Assembly (NCBI GenBank): GCA_009775535.1
Contig: VSPW01000011.1
Location: forward strand, 1-21,186
DNA length: 21,186 nucleotides
Reading direction: 5' to 3'
Origin: Muribaculaceae bacterium
Lineage (GTDB): Bacteria > Bacteroidota > Bacteroidia > Bacteroidales > Muribaculaceae
Shown: positions 17,218 to 21,186 of the stretch, piece by piece
How the letters are laid out: each line of letters starts with the position of its first letter
How positions within the stretch are numbered: the stretch's first letter is position 1
Translations under genes and position numbers: made by a program
The notes under the pieces: generated by a model
Told to the model about the DNA's origin: nothing
Databases searched by the model: none
The model's input: only the letters and a program-made list of their open reading frames with translations

Positions 17218-17511
17218 ATGACTTCAATATTCATAACTTTCGACCAGGCTCACTATGAGCGCATAATTGATGTGTTGGAACGCAATAATTGTAGGGGGTT
17301 CACAGCCTGGGGACAGGTGCAAGGACGCGGTTCTCGCGATGGCGAACCGCATTACGGCTCACATGCATGGCCATCGATGGCTTCGGCTATCATGACAATA
17401 GTGGAAGACCACCGTGTAGATGCGATATTGTCGCGTCTGCAAGAGATCGATCTAGATAGGCCCAAGCTGGGGCTTAGGGCCTTTGCTTGGCCTGTGACAA
17501 AGACCATTTGA
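17218..17511 (+). CDS. PII-like transporter-associated protein (PG0541-like)
   Basis: This 97-residue soluble protein has no signal peptide. The pattern is of a ferredoxin-like PII-type fold: beta strand MTSIFITFD, helix AHYERIIDVLERNN, strand GFTAWGQVQG, a loop rich in Gly, His and charge (about 34-50, QGRGSRDGEPHYGSHA), helix SMASAIMTIVED, then HRVDAILSRLQEI and a final strand. Position and size match the PG0541-type small proteins found next to RND pumps in Bacteroidales. PII proteins use the loop to bind a ligand and touch a membrane transporter, so it probably senses something and tunes the pump. It is the last gene of the operon, 21 bases after the pump and 20 bases before the terminator hairpin. 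The ligand is unknown; the family assignment is good, the role is inference. Confidence 0.85.
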   Translation: MTSIFITFDQAHYERIIDVLERNNCRGFTAWGQVQGRGSRDGEPHYGSHAWPSMASAIMTIVEDHRVDAILSRLQEIDLDRPKLGLRAFAWPVTKTI

Positions 17512-17531
17512 GTTTTATAAATATTGTATTG

Positions 17532-17573
17532 ATGCCGCGGTGTCCCCAATTTAGGGATACCGCGGCATTTTTT
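17532..17573 (+). terminator. Intrinsic terminator of the efflux operon
   Basis: ATGCCGCGGTGTCCC and GGGATACCGCGGCAT form a 15-base-pair stem with one G-U and a seven-base loop (CAATTTA), directly followed by a run of six T. This is a textbook Rho-independent terminator, 20 bases after the stop codon of the PII-like gene. The following dehydrogenase gene must therefore have its own start of transcription in the next 52 bases, where I see no clear promoter box. Confidence 0.93.
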
Positions 17574-17625
17574 GAGTTAACATAATAAGCAATGTTGTTG
17601 TTATACTTACATATAGTAACAGATT

Positions 17626-18414
17626 ATGATTATAGGTATGGATATTGATCGACTATTTGATTTGACAGGTAAAGTGGCGGTGGTGACGGGTGGTGGTGAC
17701 GGTATAGGAAAAGGGGTATGTGAGATATTGGCTTCGGCGGGGGCTTCTGTCGTTGTCAGCAACCGGACATTTGAAAAGGCTAATTCCGTGGTGTCAGAAA
17801 TACAGTCCCGTGGTGGTATCGCGTCGGCGGTTCGTTGCGATGTGCTTTCGGATGAAGACTTGGTATCGTTGGTGGATACTGCGGTAAGTACATACGGTAC
17901 TATAAATATTCTGGTAAATAATGCCGGTATGGGTGGTGCAGGTCGGGAAGACCCGTTTAAGATAGACCGTGAATATGTTGAAAGGGTATACCGCATGAAC
18001 GTTATTGCGCCATGGCGTCTATGCCAGTTGGCAGTTCCATATATGGCCGCATCAGGATATGGCAGTATTGTCAATATCTCATCGATGAGCAGTGTGAACA
18101 AAGACCCGGCAATGGGCATATACGCATCATCGAAGGCTGCATTGAACCATATGTCGGCAAACCTCGCATATGATTTTGGACAATATGGAGTAAGGATCAA
18201 TTGTATAGGGCCTGGTGCTATCCGTACCCATGCATTGGCAGGAGTCCTAACCCCTGAAATCGAACAGCATATGCTCGCCCACACACCAATCCGTCGTCTT
18301 GGTGAAGTCTCGGACATAGCTGGAGCGGTCTTGTATTTCGCATCTCCGGTTTCAGTATGGGTAAGTGGTCAGACCCTATTTGTAAACGGAGGCGGAATCC
18401 AGACACTTGATTGA
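17626..18414 (+). CDS. Short-chain dehydrogenase, 7-alpha-hydroxysteroid dehydrogenase (HdhA)-like
   Basis: This 262-residue classical SDR has the Rossmann motif TGGGDGIG (21-28), NNAG (98-101) and catalytic Ser153, Tyr166 and Lys170. The spacing (13 and 4) equals Ser146-Tyr159-Lys163 of E. coli HdhA. From memory of the E. coli protein, the match is long and specific near the C-terminus: LTPEIEQHMLAHTPIRRLG here against ITPEIEQKMLQHTPIRRLG, and WVSGQTLFVNGGGIQTLD at the end. HdhA oxidises the 7-alpha hydroxyl of bile acids such as cholate to 7-oxo forms. After the second strand (VVVSNR) the Asp that selects NAD is replaced by Asn46-Arg47, which suggests NADP(H). ATG at 17638 (MDIDRL) is an alternative start. 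The gene stands alone after the terminator. SDR family is certain; the substrate is inferred. Confidence 0.92.
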   Translation: MIIGMDIDRLFDLTGKVAVVTGGGDGIGKGVCEILASAGASVVVSNRTFEKANSVVSEIQSRGGIASAVRCDVLSDEDLVSLVDTAVSTYGTINILVNNAGMGGAGREDPFKIDREYVERVYRMNVIAPWRLCQLAVPYMAASGYGSIVNISSMSSVNKDPAMGIYASSKAALNHMSANLAYDFGQYGVRINCIGPGAIRTHALAGVLTPEIEQHMLAHTPIRRLGEVSDIAGAVLYFASPVSVWVSGQTLFVNGGGIQTLD

Positions 18415-18492
18415 AAGATCCACGCAGAAAATAATGGAGACTTTAATGTGAAAAAATCTTGCGTCGTTGAACTCCAATTAAAAAAAAATCCG

Positions 18493-18500
18493 TACATTTG
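18493..18500 (+). promoter_or_regulatory. Promoter -7 box for the PRTase-like/ATPase cassette
   Basis: TACATTTG matches TAnnTTTG exactly. It follows an A-run (18480-18488) and sits in the common Bacteroidota setting CCGTACATTTGCA. Transcription would start near 18507, about 72 bases before the start codon. A GTTG at 18466-18469 is four bases beyond the usual -33 spacing. The cassette is thus expressed separately from the dehydrogenase. Confidence 0.65.
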
Positions 18501-18536
18501 CAGACCTAATAATATAATTATCTAACTTACATTCAT

Positions 18537-18557
18537 TCATGGACTTAAAGCCCATGA
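18537..18557 (+). promoter_or_regulatory. 21-base operator-like palindrome in the cassette leader
   Basis: TCATGGACTT and AAGCCCATGA are inverted copies around a central A, with 9 of 10 positions matching. It lies between the predicted transcription start and the start codon at 18579, a position that suits a repressor operator. As RNA it could also form a short hairpin near the ribosome-binding region. An 11-codon reading frame (18539-18574, MDLKPMRLHTD) begins inside it and ends 4 bases before the start codon of the 652-residue gene. Confidence 0.5.
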
Positions 18558-18578
18558 GATTACATACCGATTGATAGT

Positions 18579-20537
18579 ATGTCAGAATCCGACATAAACT
18601 CATCGCAGCAAGCGTCTGTATCCAAGATATGGGAGCACTTGTTGTCTAAATTCATATTAACTGCAAAGAGCGAGCATAAAAAGCCTGTCATAGTGGCATT
18701 GGCAAGAAAAATGCCTCGTTTGATGGAATTTTATGGAACAAAGGATAAGGGGCGTTCTTCTATCATGTCATCGCTGTTTTCAGAAAAAGAAGATGGCGGT
18801 AGTGATGTAGAGCTTATAACAGAACATGCGGTATCATCCTATCTTAAGAATATAAAGGATGTGAAGGAGAAGGTATCGGTCCTTGTGTTGGATGATTTTA
18901 TAGTATATGGTACATCTGCGGAGGCAACAGCTGAAAATATATTCATAACCACTGGAATAAGGCCATCGATATTGTCCCTGAAAAGGAAGCAGAGACTAAA
19001 ACCTTTCCTATACGGAAATCTGGAGAATTGTGAGGAATTGATCGATTCTGAAGTCCCTAAATTTACAACTGATAATTCATACAAAATATTATCGTTACTT
19101 AAGCCAATAGACTTGGAATACACAATATTGTCTATACCAGTTGATGGCGGGGAAATAATGGGAAACTGGGCTGGTTTTCTGGAAAAGGTCAAAAGTATAT
19201 TTACAGAGGAAAGGGGCTTTGATGTGTATGACGTAGAGCACCGTATACCGGAAGGCCTGGATTTTGCTGGTAGTAGAGAGATTTATAATATATCCATATG
19301 CCTAAAAGAGCGCAATCCGTATAAGAAGAATAATGATTTTACTAAACTACGTATCTATGTAGGCGAGCGGGAGGCGAGTGTGGCTTGTTATGCGCCTAAT
19401 ATAATATGGGAAAATAGCTTGCTGAAAGAGTCTAAGCTGTTTGTAGATACATTACTTAAGGACTGCTGGACTGATGTAATTGAAGCAATAGACCGTCCTG
19501 TTGCAGAGCCAGTGGATGCCGGTAGTGAAGTGCTCACACAGATTTTGGAGGAAGGATATCGTGCATCTGCGCAGCTAAGCAAGGTAGTGTGGGCAAACTA
19601 TCTCTCTTCTTTTGCATGTGTTTCCGGAATGAAAGGCTTGTTGTCTGAACTGTTCGGTAATGTGGAGGTAGGATTGAATGTACAGGATATTTGCTATCTG
19701 GTTGGACCTGATCTTGCACAGGGCATAAGGGAAAAGCTTAAGGGGATATATGATTCTGGAGTTCCTACAGGATTCGATAATTCGGAGACTGTTTCTGTAT
19801 GTAAGGATGCTTTGATTCCTATGCGGTTCAAGGAGTTATATGATAAGGCCGTTGTGTCGCAGTTAGATTACAGCAATGATGTACGGGAAGCGTTGTCGCT
19901 TATATTTACCAACCTGCATTATAATATTGGCCTTTTTAATAAACGTGAGGAAGGAGAGAATCCCTCAATGATTGAACGTTTTAAGTTCGGTGAATCATAT
20001 GAATCATTGCTTGAGAAGCTTCGGCCAAAATTCTTTTTCCCGAAGAAGGGCGAATTGGAACTGCGTATCTATAAATGGATTGATGAGAAAATAGATATGG
20101 GTATAGTCGTGCCCAAATATGAACCGTCTGTAGATGAATATGGACGTACATATTGGAGGAGATATTTCCGGGCCGGTGAGAACGAAGATACATATATCAA
20201 ATTGGCCCGCGTATGTTTGCAGGAAATAAAGGAATGTCAGGAATACAAAAATAAAGGGGCAATTACATTTGAAGATTTTGTAAATGTTGTATTCCCCAAT
20301 ATAATAAAGAAAAATGAAGGCCGTCCGGACATGTTGCAGTTGGACCGTTTTGCTGCTGTAGCAGAAAATTATAACTGGCTTATGGAATCTGACCGTGAAC
20401 GTGGCACGGAAAGGATGTTATGGGTTTTCCTGGTGAATATTCCGGTTTTGAAACCATTGTCAATGAATCTGGAGGGTGATTATGTCATCCGAGATAATAG
20501 CATAACTGATAGTTTGTTGCAAGGCCTCCCTTTTTGA
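18579..20537 (+). CDS. Phosphoribosyltransferase-like protein of unknown function, candidate defence component
   Basis: This 652-residue cytoplasmic protein has no signal peptide or membrane segment. The first 140 residues look like a phosphoribosyltransferase (PRTase) core: strand and loop VIVALARKMPRLMEFYG (37-53), ELITEHAV (78-85), and the PRPP-loop motif VLVLDDFIVYGTS (101-113) with Asp105-Asp106 and Gly111-Thr112. Known PRTases transfer a ribose-phosphate from PRPP to a base; similar domains also occur in predicted bacterial conflict systems. The remaining 500 residues match nothing I know. A late segment (about 510-545, IDEKIDMGIVVPKY, GRTYWRRYFRAGE) might be a winged helix. It is AT-rich and Lys/Asn/Ile-rich compared with the efflux genes, which suggests transfer. 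It is followed after 41 bases by an ATPase gene on the same strand. The gene is certain; the PRTase fold is likely; the function is inference. Confidence 0.8.
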   Translation: MSESDINSSQQASVSKIWEHLLSKFILTAKSEHKKPVIVALARKMPRLMEFYGTKDKGRSSIMSSLFSEKEDGGSDVELITEHAVSSYLKNIKDVKEKVSVLVLDDFIVYGTSAEATAENIFITTGIRPSILSLKRKQRLKPFLYGNLENCEELIDSEVPKFTTDNSYKILSLLKPIDLEYTILSIPVDGGEIMGNWAGFLEKVKSIFTEERGFDVYDVEHRIPEGLDFAGSREIYNISICLKERNPYKKNNDFTKLRIYVGEREASVACYAPNIIWENSLLKESKLFVDTLLKDCWTDVIEAIDRPVAEPVDAGSEVLTQILEEGYRASAQLSKVVWANYLSSFACVSGMKGLLSELFGNVEVGLNVQDICYLVGPDLAQGIREKLKGIYDSGVPTGFDNSETVSVCKDALIPMRFKELYDKAVVSQLDYSNDVREALSLIFTNLHYNIGLFNKREEGENPSMIERFKFGESYESLLEKLRPKFFFPKKGELELRIYKWIDEKIDMGIVVPKYEPSVDEYGRTYWRRYFRAGENEDTYIKLARVCLQEIKECQEYKNKGAITFEDFVNVVFPNIIKKNEGRPDMLQLDRFAAVAENYNWLMESDRERGTERMLWVFLVNIPVLKPLSMNLEGDYVIRDNSITDSLLQGLPF

Positions 20538-20578
20538 CGTGTCCACTGAAGTCGGGATTAGGTTAAATATTAGTTTGT

Positions 20579-21142
20579 ATGGATTTATTTTTCAAAAAAG
20601 CGTTAGCGACCCTCCCCGATGACATAAAGTCGAATGCTATTACAAAGAAGCTTTGTGAGGAAGTAGACCGTATTAAAAATGGTGGCCAGGTTGATTCTGG
20701 CGTTTTTAATGATATTAAGAACGTTGAAAAACTTACCCCTCAATATGCCTCACTGGAATATGGATATAAATCTAATCTAGGTGATTATAGATTCTTGTTT
20801 ATGGCATTAAGGGCGTTCCGTGGCTTTGATGCTATTAATGAAGACGATTATTATGGACTTACGTTGGGAAAGTATAATGCAAAAGATACGATAAATCCGA
20901 TTTCTATGGTTATATTGGGCGCGAATGGCAGCGGCAAGACGTCATTGTACAGTGCCATAGAACTGTTGACATTGGGTGATGTGTCAGTAGCAATCAAACG
21001 GCAATATATTGAAACCGGATTGTTACATGATTTTTTGCAGAATATAAAATCTAAAGAGGAATTGAAGGCTGTATTGTGTACCTGTTCTTCATATAGCGAG
21101 TCCGACTTTCTAAGAGATTGTCTAAATTTTAGTGCGAAATAA
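20579..21142 (+). CDS. SMC/ABC-like AAA ATPase, truncated after Walker A (probably broken or interrupted)
   Basis: This 187-residue frame has a helical N-terminal region (1-55). An SMC/RecF-type lead-in follows (MALRAFRGFDAINEDDYYGL, about 75-94), then the Walker A motif GANGSGKTS (114-122) with Lys120 and helix LYSAIELLTLGD. Such ATPases normally continue for hundreds of residues with a signature motif, coiled coil and Walker B. Here the frame stops only 65 residues past Walker A, so it cannot be a working ATPase alone. The next frame stays open from 21141 to the window edge (NVIRHNKPSIRVL...), so a frameshift, or an inserted element starting near 21140, is possible. It is AT-rich like its partner, 41 bases upstream. 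Paired ATPase and effector genes of this form are common in defence loci. Confidence 0.82.
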   Translation: MDLFFKKALATLPDDIKSNAITKKLCEEVDRIKNGGQVDSGVFNDIKNVEKLTPQYASLEYGYKSNLGDYRFLFMALRAFRGFDAINEDDYYGLTLGKYNAKDTINPISMVILGANGSGKTSLYSAIELLTLGDVSVAIKRQYIETGLLHDFLQNIKSKEELKAVLCTCSSYSESDFLRDCLNFSAK

Positions 21143-21186
21143 TGTTATTAGGCATAACAAACCCTCAATCAGGGTGTTGAAAGAGA
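21143..21186 (+). repeat. Two tandem small inverted repeats at the right edge
   Basis: Directly after the ATPase stop codon, TGTTAT/ATAACA (21143-21159) and ACCCT/AGGGT (21161-21175) form two hairpins, each with a five-base loop and only one base between them. Subterminal hairpins of this kind occur at the ends of some insertion sequences, for example IS200/IS605. The window ends 11 bases later, so no transposase or terminal repeat can be seen. This might be the end of a mobile element inserted in the ATPase gene, or chance. Confidence 0.35.

Noticed and set aside
17574..17625. Promoter for the dehydrogenase (TATACTTA near 17602)
   Set aside because: It has two mismatches to TAnnTTTG and no -33 element at the normal spacing, so I do not call it.
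17607..18317. 236-codon open frame on the minus strand opposite the dehydrogenase
   Set aside because: The plus-strand protein has all SDR catalytic motifs; the antisense frame is Ser/Thr/Ile-rich with no family features and no start context.
18539..18574. 11-codon frame MDLKPMRLHTD as a coding gene
   Set aside because: It is too short to support as a gene by sequence alone; it is noted only as part of the leader of the PRTase-like gene.
1..21186. tRNA, rRNA or CRISPR array
   Set aside because: No cloverleaf-like sequence, rRNA motif or regularly spaced direct repeats were noticed on either strand.

Overview
The window reads as chromosomal DNA of an anaerobic gut-type Bacteroidales bacterium. 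The evidence is a 2486-residue SprA/Sov-type type 9 secretion protein next to ruvA, lipoproteins with Bacteroidota-style lipoboxes, several TAnnTTTG promoter boxes in place of E. coli-type -10/-35 pairs, and the family mix (GH16 lipoprotein, RND pump with a PG0541-like partner). A complete T9SS is usually missing from Bacteroides in the strict sense, so a Muribaculaceae- or Porphyromonadaceae-like relative is more likely; that placement is inference.

Left part (1-1500, minus strand): the start of a surface-polysaccharide export operon, with a Wza-like lipoprotein followed 6 bases later by a Wzz/Wzc-like chain-length protein cut by the window edge, and a well-formed promoter at 1467-1497. The 680 bases upstream hold no clear gene, only a possible degraded NusG/UpxY-like leader gene and an inverted repeat.

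Middle-left (2013-11235, minus strand): ruvA, sprA and a GH16 glycan hydrolase lipoprotein in one direction with short gaps, probably co-transcribed from a promoter just ahead of ruvA.

Middle-right (11406-17573, plus strand): a complete tripartite RND efflux operon (TolC-like outer-membrane channel, lipoprotein adaptor, AcrB-like pump) plus a small PII-like partner, ending in a strong intrinsic terminator. The leader RNA carries a long bulged hairpin. A short-chain dehydrogenase that closely resembles E. coli 7-alpha-hydroxysteroid dehydrogenase follows, a candidate bile-acid enzyme.

Right end (18493-21186, plus strand): an AT-rich two-gene cassette behind its own promoter and a 21-base operator-like palindrome. 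It encodes a phosphoribosyltransferase-like protein of 652 residues with no assignable C-terminal region, and an SMC/ABC-like ATPase that stops soon after its Walker A motif. This is the best candidate here for an undescribed system, most likely a conflict/defence module. The ATPase is broken or interrupted 44 bases before the window ends.
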